Source of the DNA: Thiocapsa sp.
Lineage (GTDB): Bacteria > Pseudomonadota > Gammaproteobacteria > Chromatiales > Chromatiaceae
Reading direction: 5' to 3'
Length of the DNA: 64,000 nucleotides
Assembly (NCBI RefSeq): GCF_018399035.1
Contig: NZ_CP073760.1
Coordinates: 2,232,001 to 2,296,000 of the forward strand
Shown here: piece by piece, positions 52,329 through 59,848 of the stretch
Position numbering within the stretch: position 1 is the stretch's first letter
Layout: each line of letters begins with the position of its first letter
Position numbers and translations under genes: made by a program
Notes under the pieces: generated by a model
Database searches by the model: none
Seen by the model: only the letters and a program-made list of their open reading frames with translations
Told to the model about the DNA's origin: nothing

Positions 52329-52895
52329 TTAGGGGCAGAAGAAAGAGTCGGTTGCGACGTGCAAGAGGGTCATCTGCGTGCCACTGCGCTCGAACGAGAG
52401 TGGCGTCATGATGAGGAAGGTTTCGTCCTCCGCATTCGCTGCCATAATCGTTGCGGCCTGCTCTTTGCCGAAGAAAACGCAGCCCAGCGTCCAACTTTGT
52501 CCGTAAGCCGTTGTTTCCGCCATAAGCGGCTGCGCCCGCAATGCCGCAATCTGCTCGCGAACCTCCAGGCTTTCGAGGTGCTGCAGCTCCTGCGCCGTTG
52601 AGCAAGCTAGTCCGGCGACATAGCCAGTAGTGCATCCGCTTCTATCAATCAGCATCTGGCTCGCAATTCTGGCCTCTTCAGCTTTGGCCTTGCGCGCTTC
52701 CTCTTCTTCTCTTGCGATTGCGGCCTTGATATCGTGTTCTCGCGCCCTTTGCTCCCCGCGCTCCTTATAGTAGGCGACGGCTGCGGCCTGGTCTGCCTCG
52801 TACTTTGCGTCGGCTCTCGTTCCCCAGGGCGGACTGGGGCATCCCGACAATACTGTGGAAGCTGCAACAATCATCGTTATTAGTCTTGCGTCCAT
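52329..52895 (-). CDS. Lipoprotein of unknown function
   Basis: A 188-residue protein with a lipobox (ITMIVAASTVLSGC, Cys19), a charged coiled-coil stretch at about residues 35-80 (RAREHDIKAAIAREEEEARK), and a C-terminal part with several Cys (GCTTGYVAGLACSTAQELQH, GCVFFGK, SFFCP). AAGGAG lies seven bases before the ATG at 52895. I do not recognise the family. As a lipoprotein in an integrative element it could be a surface-exclusion or lysis-type (Rz1-like) factor, but nothing shows this. Confidence 0.75.
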   Translation of the reverse strand: MDARLITMIVAASTVLSGCPSPPWGTRADAKYEADQAAAVAYYKERGEQRAREHDIKAAIAREEEEARKAKAEEARIASQMLIDRSGCTTGYVAGLACSTAQELQHLESLEVREQIAALRAQPLMAETTAYGQSWTLGCVFFGKEQAATIMAANAEDETFLIMTPLSFERSGTQMTLLHVATDSFFCP

Positions 52896-53494
52896 CGCTG
52901 TCTCCTTTTCCGTGGGCGAGCACTATAGCAAAGCCTATTAAGGTAACGCTGGCTGCGACGGGCGCGCACATCCCCATATCCCTCGTGCCTGGTCCGAGCA
53001 CAGTGTTGACGTAAACATCGAAGTTGACGCCCGAGATATAAAAAAAGGCCGCGCGGATCAGTGCTGCCGAGCCACTGGGTTTCGGCGCTCTGCTTTGTTC
53101 GTCCGATCACGGGTCGTCAGGGCGTCGCCTTGTCATCCGCGTGCTTGTCGAGCAGTGAAGCGAGCTGGTCCACTCGGAGCCAAGGGCGTCGGCGGTGAAT
53201 CATGCGGTGGCAGTTCGAGCACAGCAGAACCACTTCATTGAGTTTGGTTTCCCGGCGAACAACATCATCGGAGAGGGGAACAGCATGATGCACCTCTATG
53301 AAGCCGTTGCCACTCGGACCGTAGGTCTCCTCAAAGTCAAATCCGCAGACCTGGCATGCGATTCGCCCGGTGTCTCGCTTGGCGCGTTCTCGCGCGTGGG
53401 CGGCGAGGCTGGCGTTTCGTTCCCTGAGTGCATGGGATCTGAAGATCAGCGCACCTTCGGGAAAGGTCGCCTCCTCCGGGTCGATCGCGGGTGG

Positions 53495-55410
53495 GGCCTT
53501 GTTCATTATCCCGGCCACCGCCATCAGGCCGCGACCGGCATCAGATAGGGTAGTTTCGGCGGGCGTGGCCGTCGGCGTCGGGGTCGCGGCGGCAAGGGCA
53601 CACGCAGGAGAAGCTCCTCGAACAGTGCGGGATGTGTCCGCCCGAAGAAGCGCTCGGCGGCGGTCGTGCCGTCGGGACGGCGGATGTGGAAGTTGTGCAC
53701 GGCGGTGAGCGCGGCGAGCCTGCGGTCGCTCAAGCGATGACGCCCGTGATGATGCAGCGACAGTTGGCCGTTGCGTCCTTCCACACAGGAGCTGCTGCGT
53801 TGGAACAGATCGGCGCAAGCGCCGGCGACCTGTTCGACCCGAGCGCTGTCCTCGGGCGCGAGACGCTGCAGCGGATGATCGGCGCGCCGCAGGACGTCGA
53901 GCAACGCGGTACTCGCCGCCTGCACGCGGTGTCGGGTCTCGGCCGCGGTGCTGCGGGCGGCGACGCGCTCGAGGTAGATGCCGGGGATGAGCTGCTCGAG
54001 GACCGCCGCTTCCAGCTCCGGGGATAGTGCGAGGGCCTCGACCCTGGCGGTCACGGTGGCGAAGAAGAACGCGAGCGTGGCGAGCCACTGCACGGTCAGG
54101 CGCTCGGCCTTGGCGAGGCGTTCGCGAGCGCGCTCGGGCAGCTCGGCGGCCTCGGCCAATCCCTTCAGGCGTGTCCAGACGTCGGTGAAGCGCGCCGCCA
54201 CGCGCTCCACCGGCTGCGTCTGTCCATCCACCGGATCATACGGGTGATACAGCACGCCGAGCTCGCGGATCAATGCGCGCGCCTCGCTCTGCCGCTCCCG
54301 TGCGCGGTCGCGTTCGGCTTCCACGGCGACCAGCGCGCTCAGGGCGGCGCCAATGCGGGTCTCGAAGGCCGGTGGACGCCCGAGCGGGCGGGGCATGCGC
54401 GCCTCGAATGCCTGCTGCGCCGCGCGCTCGGCCTCCCAATGCGCCTGCGCGGCCGCCACGCCGGCTTCAGCCCGGCGCACGTCGCGCGCCAACGCCAAGG
54501 ACGTGGCTTTGGAGACCTCGTGTTGGCCGTGAAAGAGGTCCGGGGAATGATGCGCACGGAGGTCCGTCTCGGCATGGCGACGCAGCGCCTTGGCCTCGTC
54601 GGCGGTGCTCTGGATCACCTCCACGGCGAGCCCCGTGCAGGCGTCCTGAAGCGCGGCGGTCCAGGTCGCCGCGGTGCGATCCGCGGCGTATTGCTCCAGG
54701 ACAATGAAGTTCGACACCGGCTCGATGTTGACCAAGCAGATCCCCGGATGAAAGGTTTCGTCCTCGCACACCGTCACCGCACGCGCCGGCATGCCCTCGG
54801 CAAGCGCCGTGCGCTGCTCCGCGGCCACCGCGACCACGGCCGTTTCCAGGGCGACATTGAGCGCGTGCTGCGCGCCGTCGCTGACCCCGACGAAGGCCGA
54901 CAGTCCGCTCAGCTCCAGGAACTCACTCACCAGCCGGGTTCCGCCCGCCGCCCGCAAGGTGATGCTGAAATGCGCCGCCAACACCAGCCGATGCAACCAA
55001 TCGATCCCTCCGGGGTGCGTGCGAAGGCCGTCAAGCCCGTCGGCGGATCCCCGCGCGGAACCTCCCCGCACCAGTCGCGCAAGGTGCTGCGCGCAATACC
55101 CATCTCGGTGGCCACGGCGCGTTGCGTCTCCCCCGCCGCCAGCCGTGCTTCGGCCGCCGCGATGTGCTCGGCTTGCTCCAAGCGTGTGCGTCGCGTCATG
55201 AGCCGATGCTCCGGCCCGGTCTCGAACGTCCGGGTAGCGCAGCACCCGCGCTTGGTCTAAAGTCACTCTCGGCAGGATCTTCGAACATCTTTTCGAACCC
55301 TCGGTGAGTTTGCACTTCCAAGGGTATGAAATTTCGAGGGTCCTGCCAAATCCCCGCACATCCGTCACCAAGCCCCGGACTCGGACTTGGACGGGCTTAT
55401 GAACAACGCC
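53495..55410 (-). mobile_element. DUF6399-type insertion sequence with 7-bp target duplication
   Basis: 1,916 bp. The terminal repeats GGCCTTGTTCATTATCCCGG and (inverted right end) GGCGTTGTTCATAAGCCCGT match at 18 of the first 22 positions. CGGGTGG is duplicated at 53488-53494 and 55411-55417. One transposase gene fills it. A truncated copy is at 14180-14939 and a MITE with similar ends at 13226-13357. Confidence 0.93.
53524..55199 (-). CDS. DUF6399-like transposase (one-base frameshift or slippage near 55010)
   Basis: The start at 55199 opens MTRRTRLEQAEHIAAAEARL and an HTH (AVATEMGIARSTLRDW). The conserved protein continues in the minus-one frame from about 55010 (IDWLHRLVLAAHFSITLRAA) to 53524. 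Likely catalytic acidic residues lie in VCEDETFHPGICLVNIEPVS, HHSPDLFHGQHEVSKATS and SSCVEGRNGQLSLHHHGRHR; the C-terminus is VHNFHIRRPDGTTAAERFFG. The C-terminal pattern matches what I recall of DUF6399 proteins. No slippery run lies at the junction, so a lost base is more likely than programmed frameshifting. Confidence 0.8.
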
Positions 55411-55810
55411 CGGGTGGTAATCCTTCCCGCTCAGGGGTGAGCGCCGCGTCAACGGAGTCCGCAGGCAGGTTGTCCAGGATCTTGAATCGATCGATGCCAG
55501 ATTCCCCGAACCAAAGAATACCGTCCTCGATCTTGATCATGACCGGGTCTTCGGCTGGCGGCACTACTGCATAGGGACCGAGGTCGCGCCAGTAAACCGT
55601 AACGGGTCGCGGCCATGACCCGGCGGCGGGTATCGCAAGGCTTGCGCTTTCGCGTTTCCCCTCGCGAGTCATGCGCATTTCGGCGCCTTCGAGTGCGTCT
55701 TCAAGCTCAAGGACAACGATCTGCCCAGCGTCGACAATTGCGATCAACTTTAGGGTTCGAGTGAAATCCTTGCGGGTTACGGACAGCGAATAGGAATCGT
55801 GCGGCTCCAT

Positions 55811-56263
55811 GCGGCGCCTCCTTGGCACGCGTCGAGACTGCCGGAATATCGCGCTTGGCTCTGTTCTGCACGTGCTTTTTCTGAGCCGTTTTCGCGTGTA
55901 CCCCCATATCTACCCCGCTTTCGTTGCCGGGTACCCCTTGAAGGGGCCGATTATGGCCGTCTCGCCGTGGCGCTGTCGAGCCGATCGGATGATGCCTTGC
56001 CCACCTGAATCTCCACCTGCACGCTGGTGCCGTAATTGACCCAAAGGTCAAAAGCGGGGATCTCCACGTCTACCCCGTGCCCACCTGCACGCTGGTGCCC
56101 TGATCCATGCCCCGCGAAAGTTAGCGCGCAAGTTAGCGCCCGGACGCCTAAAAAAAAGCGCAACGCTCAACGTCCGAGTCCATCTCCACCATGCCGGGAA
56201 TCGAGCCGAGAAAGACACGGCTCTTGGCTCCTCGTGCGCGCGGAAACGGCCGCGCGACCTGGT
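55811..56263. other. Spacer with recurring C-rich phrases
   Basis: No gene was seen. Related phrases recur: ATCTCCACCTGCACGCTGGTG (about 56009) and CCACCTGCACGCTGGTGCCC (about 56083), with looser versions near 55895 and 57264. CCTAAAAAAAAGCGC near 56148 could be part of a minus-strand terminator. Confidence 0.4.
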
Positions 56264-56662
56264 TTAGCGGTACTCGCTTGGGATGTGCTCGGCCTCGGCG
56301 ATGGCTGCCTCGCAGTTGGCTTTGGTGCGGTAGAAAGTGAACTTCTGGCCTGCAAGCCCGAACCAATGGGTGAACTCGACCTTGATCAAGTTTCCGTTCT
56401 GATCGCGCGTCTCGTTGACGACCGGCTGCGATGCGTTGCCTCGGGTCGACTCGACGTGCTCGGCGGGGGTTGACGGAAAGCATCCGCCGACAGTATTTCG
56501 GCTGTGCCAGTCCGCAGCGTCTACGGATGCGACCGCGGGGACTGCAGCGACCGCCATGGACCCATCGCCGGGTGCGGGCCGAATGACAAGCGGGACCGCA
56601 ACCGCAGCAATAAGCGCGACGCTCCAGAGTGTGACGGCGGCCGACGCGACGGTGAGTTTCAT
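56264..56662 (-). CDS. Small membrane-anchored protein, paralogue 1
   Basis: A 132-residue protein with an N-terminal membrane helix (VTLWSVALIAAVAVPLVI) and an exported-looking domain: DWHSRNTVGGCFPSTPAEHV, NETRDQNGNLIKVEF, FTFYRTKANCEAAIAEAEHI. Two Cys could pair. The domain is clearly homologous to the next gene (56737). AAAGGAG precedes the ATG at 56662. The upstream 33-bp motif (56679-56711) is identical to that of the paralogue. Function unknown. Confidence 0.8.
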   Translation of the reverse strand: MKLTVASAAVTLWSVALIAAVAVPLVIRPAPGDGSMAVAAVPAVASVDAADWHSRNTVGGCFPSTPAEHVESTRGNASQPVVNETRDQNGNLIKVEFTHWFGLAGQKFTFYRTKANCEAAIAEAEHIPSEYR

Positions 56663-56678
56663 GCCCTGCTCCTTTTGT

Positions 56679-56711
56679 ATAAGTTACGTCTCAAGTAAAG
56701 CCTAAAGCGCA
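56679..56711 (-). promoter_or_regulatory. 33-bp leader motif, copy 1
   Basis: Identical to 57119-57151. On the minus strand it contains CTTTAGGCTTTACTTGAGAC and ends AACTTAT, 16 bases before the start codon. It probably holds the promoter or a regulator site. Confidence 0.65.
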
Positions 56712-56736
56712 GCGTGGCGCCCGACGCGAAGGGGTC

Positions 56737-57102
56737 TTACCTGTAATCCTCGGGAATGTGCTCGGATGCCTCGATGGCCGCCAAGCATGCGGCTTCGGTA
56801 CGGTAGAAGGTCACGCTTGATCCGGCCAGCATGCCCCACGATGTGATCTTGACCTGGGTGAGCGTGCCTCGGCCGTCACGGGTCTCCCTCACGCTCGGCT
56901 TGGTCTCCGAGCCCTTGAACGCTTCAAGATATTTCGCGGGCGTGAATGGGATGCATCCGCCTTGGTTGCTGCGGATGTGCCAGTCTGTGGCGGCTTCCGG
57001 TGTGCTGTTCGTGCTCATCCCAATGGCGCCGTACAAAAGAACCGCAACGACACAAGCGCCGATCGCGATGTCTCGCTTCGTGATGAACGGGGCCTTTTCC
57101 AT
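56737..57102 (-). CDS. Small membrane-anchored protein, paralogue 2
   Basis: A 121-residue protein with a membrane helix (DIAIGACVVAVLLYGAIGM) and a domain matching paralogue 1: DWHIRSNQGGCIPFTPAKYL, RETRDGRGTLTQVKI, VTFYRTEAACLAAIEASEHI. I chose the ATG at 57102 rather than 57114. GGAG then sits at the right distance, and the 33-bp upstream motif is the same 16 bases from the start as in paralogue 1. A tandem duplication within the element; function unknown. Confidence 0.8.
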   Translation of the reverse strand: MEKAPFITKRDIAIGACVVAVLLYGAIGMSTNSTPEAATDWHIRSNQGGCIPFTPAKYLEAFKGSETKPSVRETRDGRGTLTQVKITSWGMLAGSSVTFYRTEAACLAAIEASEHIPEDYR

Positions 57103-57118
57103 TTCCGTCTCCATTTAC

Positions 57119-57151
57119 ATAAGTTACGTCTCAAGTAAAGCCTAAAGCGCA
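57119..57151 (-). promoter_or_regulatory. 33-bp leader motif, copy 2
   Basis: Perfect copy of 56679-56711, 16 bases before the chosen start of paralogue 2. The adjacent AAGGTAACGCTGGCTG (57157 onward) also occurs at about 52940, upstream of the lipoprotein gene. Confidence 0.65.
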
Positions 57152-57688
57152 ACAAAAGGTAACGCTGGCTGGGACGCCCACGCCCACCTTAATCTCCACG
57201 AACGCGCCCCGAAGTGGCCGGGGAAGTGGCCGGCTGGAACCATAAAAAGCCCCGCGCTCCACGCCCATCTCCACCTGCACGGGTGAGCCCGATGTTGACG
57301 TGTTGTCGGTGTTGTCGCCCGCCAGCCTAAAAAAAAGAGCCCCGAGCCGTACCCCGAGCCGGTCGCCGCGTCTGGCTATCGTCAGGATCTATCGGGCGCG
57401 GATCATGCTTTCAACAAGAAACGATTCCGAAACAGTACAATGCAAATTAAGCAAATTGCGTGCTTAATAGGTTTTGACGATAAACGGGGTCGGGTACAAG
57501 GATTGCTCGTGTGCTCACGGTGCCGGCTGGTGCGGGGTCGGTCGCCGGGTCGGGGGGGTGCCGGGGTCGGTGCCCGGTGCTGGCGGTCGAAAAGTGAAAA
57601 AGTGAACAGCCAAGACCCGAATGTTCTGAAAAAAGTGAAAAGCGTCGGAGTCGGTGCCGGGTGTGTCGGGTCGCAAGGCCACCGAGCC
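57152..57688. other. Non-coding region with operator-like palindrome and AAGTGAA repeats
   Basis: Contains the inverted repeat at 57446-57468 and a skewed stretch with repeated GGTCGGTG(C) and AAAAGTGA words (57595-57650). No credible gene was seen. Two CCTAAAAAAAAG-type ends suggest minus-strand terminators. Confidence 0.4.
57446..57468. promoter_or_regulatory. Operator-like inverted repeat
   Basis: ATTAAGCA-AATTGCG-TGCTTAAT has 8-bp perfect arms in a locally AT-rich patch. A binding site for an HTH regulator is possible. Confidence 0.4.
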
Positions 57689-58210
57689 TCAAACCCCAAG
57701 CCGCTCGATCGCGCCGGGAATCGACAGGGGCCAGCCGTGAAGCTCGGGGTCCGTCAGAGCCCCCGGCCGCTGCACGCGCCTAACCTTTCCGTCGACTCGC
57801 CGGGATTGGGTCGGACGGAACATGTCTCGCGTCCAGGCAATGCCCGGCCACAGGCTCATGCTCGCGTCGAAGCACGCCTGTTCCCACGTGCGGTGCCGAT
57901 GCACGTTCAGCGTCGATGTCGGGCGGTAGGCTAGAGCGTGGTGTTGGTAGACGTGCGCGAGTTCGTGCCGGATCGTGGCACGCACCCCGTCAGTCGGGCC
58001 GTGCTTGATCGCCGCGCGCCCCAAGTCTTGATACAGGACAATCGCCTGTCCCTCGGGGTCGTAGTAGCCGCCCGCGCGGTTGTAGGGGTGAATACCGGCT
58101 GGCAACGGAATGACCAACGGCAGTTCCTCGATCTCGACGCCGGGGTACATCGCGGTCCATTCCGCCAGCGCGACGGCTTGCAGGGTTTCGATCAATGCAG
58201 CTTGCTTCAT
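57689..58210 (-). CDS. Zincin-like putative metallopeptidase
   Basis: A 173-residue soluble protein with a zinc-binding helix ATIRHELAHVYQHHALAY (HExxH as HELAH), preceded by YYDPEGQAIVLYQD and followed by NVHRHRTWEQACFDASMSLW, where a third ligand might lie. This resembles small SprT-like or ImmA-like zincins found in phages and islands, but the exact family is unclear. Targets are unknown. No signal peptide was seen, so it should be cytoplasmic. Confidence 0.7.
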   Translation of the reverse strand: MKQAALIETLQAVALAEWTAMYPGVEIEELPLVIPLPAGIHPYNRAGGYYDPEGQAIVLYQDLGRAAIKHGPTDGVRATIRHELAHVYQHHALAYRPTSTLNVHRHRTWEQACFDASMSLWPGIAWTRDMFRPTQSRRVDGKVRRVQRPGALTDPELHGWPLSIPGAIERLGV

Positions 58211-58546
58211 GCGGTGTAACTCTCAAGTTCGTGAACTACATTATTGGTCATTCGGCTGGGCCGGGGGTCGAAAGTGCAAAGTGCAAAGTGCAAATTTGAC
58301 GCGAAGTGCAAACAGGCGAAGTTGCAGACTTGGTTGCAGGCTTGCCGTCGAAAATCGCCGCCGCATTGAGTCTCGGCCCACTGGTTTGGATCGGTTTTGA
58401 ATCAATCCCGGACCACTCAGAATCGTGTCCATTTGATAATCGCGCGCGTCCAGACTGAGACACGGGCCGATCTGTAGAGTGAGACAGGGGGTGCCCCCCG
58501 AAGCGGTTACTGCGCCGTTTCGGGGGGGTTGATGCGGGGTTTCGGC
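58211..58546. other. Spacer with iteron-like repeats
   Basis: No gene was seen. It holds three tandem AAAGTGC units and a fourth partial unit (58271-58310), plus GTTGCAGACTTGGTTGCAGG. It lies within the replication-gene half of the element. Confidence 0.45.
58271..58310. repeat. Tandem 7-bp iteron-like repeats
   Basis: AAAGTGC three times head to tail (58271-58291), then AAATTTGACGCG and GAAGTGCA. Such short direct repeats can bind replication initiators or regulators. Confidence 0.7.
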
Positions 58547-58792
58547 CTAAGCCGCTGCGTCGATCGCTTGATGGACAGCTCGGATGAAGGCGTCCCGGAC
58601 GGCCTCGGGGTGCCAGTGATTCGCGTCGAGCAAGTCGCGCTCTAGCGTCTGGTCCTCGATACCCAGTGCTGCAATGAAGCCGCTCAGGTCGTCGAAGCCA
58701 AGGCGCGCCGCTGGCGGGGTCCGATCCCGTGCCTTGGCAAGAAAATCGGGCCGGATCTCACTAGGCGTCGCGTTGGGCAGGATGGTTGTCAT
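58547..58792 (-). CDS. Small protein of unknown function
   Basis: An 81-residue acidic protein (MTTILPNATPSEIRPDFLAK, LGFDDLSGFIAALGIEDQTL, DAFIRAVHQAIDAAA). I chose the ATG at 58792, with GAGG ten bases upstream, over the ATG at 58819. It looks helical. It lies 56 bases downstream of the next gene in the same direction, so is probably in the same operon. I do not recognise it. Confidence 0.6.
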   Translation of the reverse strand: MTTILPNATPSEIRPDFLAKARDRTPPAARLGFDDLSGFIAALGIEDQTLERDLLDANHWHPEAVRDAFIRAVHQAIDAAA

Positions 58793-58848
58793 GGTTTGCC
58801 TCTTGGGTTGTGGTGCCATTCCGGGTGGTTGCTGGCGGGTTTTCGGCC

Positions 58849-59130
58849 TTAGTTCACGGTCGCGCTGCGCGTCCAGGATGAAAATCGGCCGTCCGCCAAT
58901 GTCTCGAAGCTTGCGAGCAGTAGTCCATGAAGCATGGCGTTGTCCTCATCGTCGCGAAACACGATCCTGTTCCGGTCGATCGCATCGACCAGGTGCAGCA
59001 CGCAAACTGTGATAGCGGTCTTCAAGTCCTCGGCGTCGGTCGCGTCCAGGGGGAACGTGTGGGACATTCGGGCCAGCCTTTGAAACGTAAGCGATCCTTC
59101 AAGGGCGTCGATCTCGGGCGGTCGGGTCAT
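58849..59130 (-). CDS. Small helical protein of unknown function
   Basis: A 93-residue protein (MTRPPEIDALEGSLTFQRLA, ITVCVLHLVDAIDRNRIVFR, MLHGLLLASFETLADGRFSS). The ATG at 59130 overlaps the stop of the upstream gene by four bases (ATGA), which fixes the start and indicates coupling; the longer frame upstream is a shadow. Function unknown. Confidence 0.7.
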   Translation of the reverse strand: MTRPPEIDALEGSLTFQRLARMSHTFPLDATDAEDLKTAITVCVLHLVDAIDRNRIVFRDDEDNAMLHGLLLASFETLADGRFSSWTRSATVN

Positions 59131-59848
59131 GGTTGGGCGCCTTGTGCTAAGGGTTGATGGTCGGGGCAGCGGTGCAGCGCATAGGGCCACAACGTGGGCG
59201 TCGTCAGGCTTGCGGGCGCTTCGATGCAGCATCTGCCGAATCCGGCTTCCGGCGTCCGCGGGTTGGGCCGGAAGTGCCTGCAATGGACGCAGGCGACATA
59301 GGCGTCATCTGCACGCGCGTCTGTGGCCTCCGGGGCGTCCCGCATCGCAGCGCCGCACGCGACCGCCGCGGTACAGTAAGCGTCGCGGGTGTCGGGATCG
59401 GCTGCCGCGCGCATCAGGATCTCCTCTCGGATCACCGCATCCGCCTCCCCGACCGCATCCAGCCACGCGCCGATCATGGCCGTGGCGCGCGGATTCAGCA
59501 TTGCAGGGACCGGATCGGGCTCGGGCTCGATCACTGCGTCGGGAAGCAGCGCCTCGACCTCGGCTCGGGTGGCTGGCGGCGTGCAGGTGACCGAGACAGC
59601 AGCGCCGCTCGGCAGGACCGCCAGCCACGCGCGCCGGGCACCTTCGGTTTCGGGGAAAGGGGCGGGGGGTTACCGACGGAACTGCCACAATTGCCGCATC
59701 CATCGGCTTCGATTTCCGGAAAAGGTGCGCAGGGGGTACCGACAGAACCGACAGATCCCGTTTTGCCTGGGTTGTGTCGGTTGTGGCGGTAGGGGGGGTG
59801 GCCCTTTTCGGTTTTTTCGGTCTCGCAGAGGCGCGCAAGATAACTCAT
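59127..59848 (-). pseudogene. Element protein with C-terminal Cys cluster, split by a probable frameshift
   Basis: Segment one starts at 59848 (MSYLARLCETEKTEKG ... FPEIEADGCGNCGSS) and stays open to 59531, but its last 35 residues look out of frame. The other frame from about 59665 reads PAPFPETEGARRAWLAVLPS and TPPATRAEVEALLPDAV, continuing as the segment starting at GTG 59534 to 59127 with CVHCRHFRPNPRTPEAGFGR and CCIEAPASL ... LHRCPDH, a zinc-ribbon-like cluster. I recall single proteins with this whole order in phage-like elements, so a one-base indel in the C runs at about 59656-59672 is likely. If the sequence is right, two overlapping genes (59531-59848 and 59127-59534) remain. Confidence 0.6.

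Larger units (their letters stand above)
53117..55810 (-). pseudogene. HNH endonuclease gene interrupted by a transposon
   Basis: The N-terminal part (55810 down to 55411) encodes MEPHDSYSLSVTRKDFTRTL ... DSVDAALTPEREGLPP. The C-terminal part (53494 down to 53117) encodes AIDPEEATFPEGALIFRSHA ... ACQVCGFDFEETYGPSGNGF, IEVHHAVPLSDDV and VLLCSNCHRMIHRRRPW, a complete HNH core with two CxxC zinc pairs. Removing the 53495-55410 element and one CGGGTGG gives a single in-frame gene of 256 codons. The N-terminal domain is unfamiliar. HNH enzymes in such elements often act in restriction or packaging; the role here is unknown. Currently disrupted. Confidence 0.9.

Noticed and set aside
57440..57934. 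164-codon plus-strand frame
   Set aside because: It overlaps the zincin-like gene antisense and is built from GGTCGG-type low-complexity sequence.
58271..58310. CRISPR or VNTR coding repeat
   Set aside because: The units are only 7 bp, head to tail, non-coding; better described as iteron-like.
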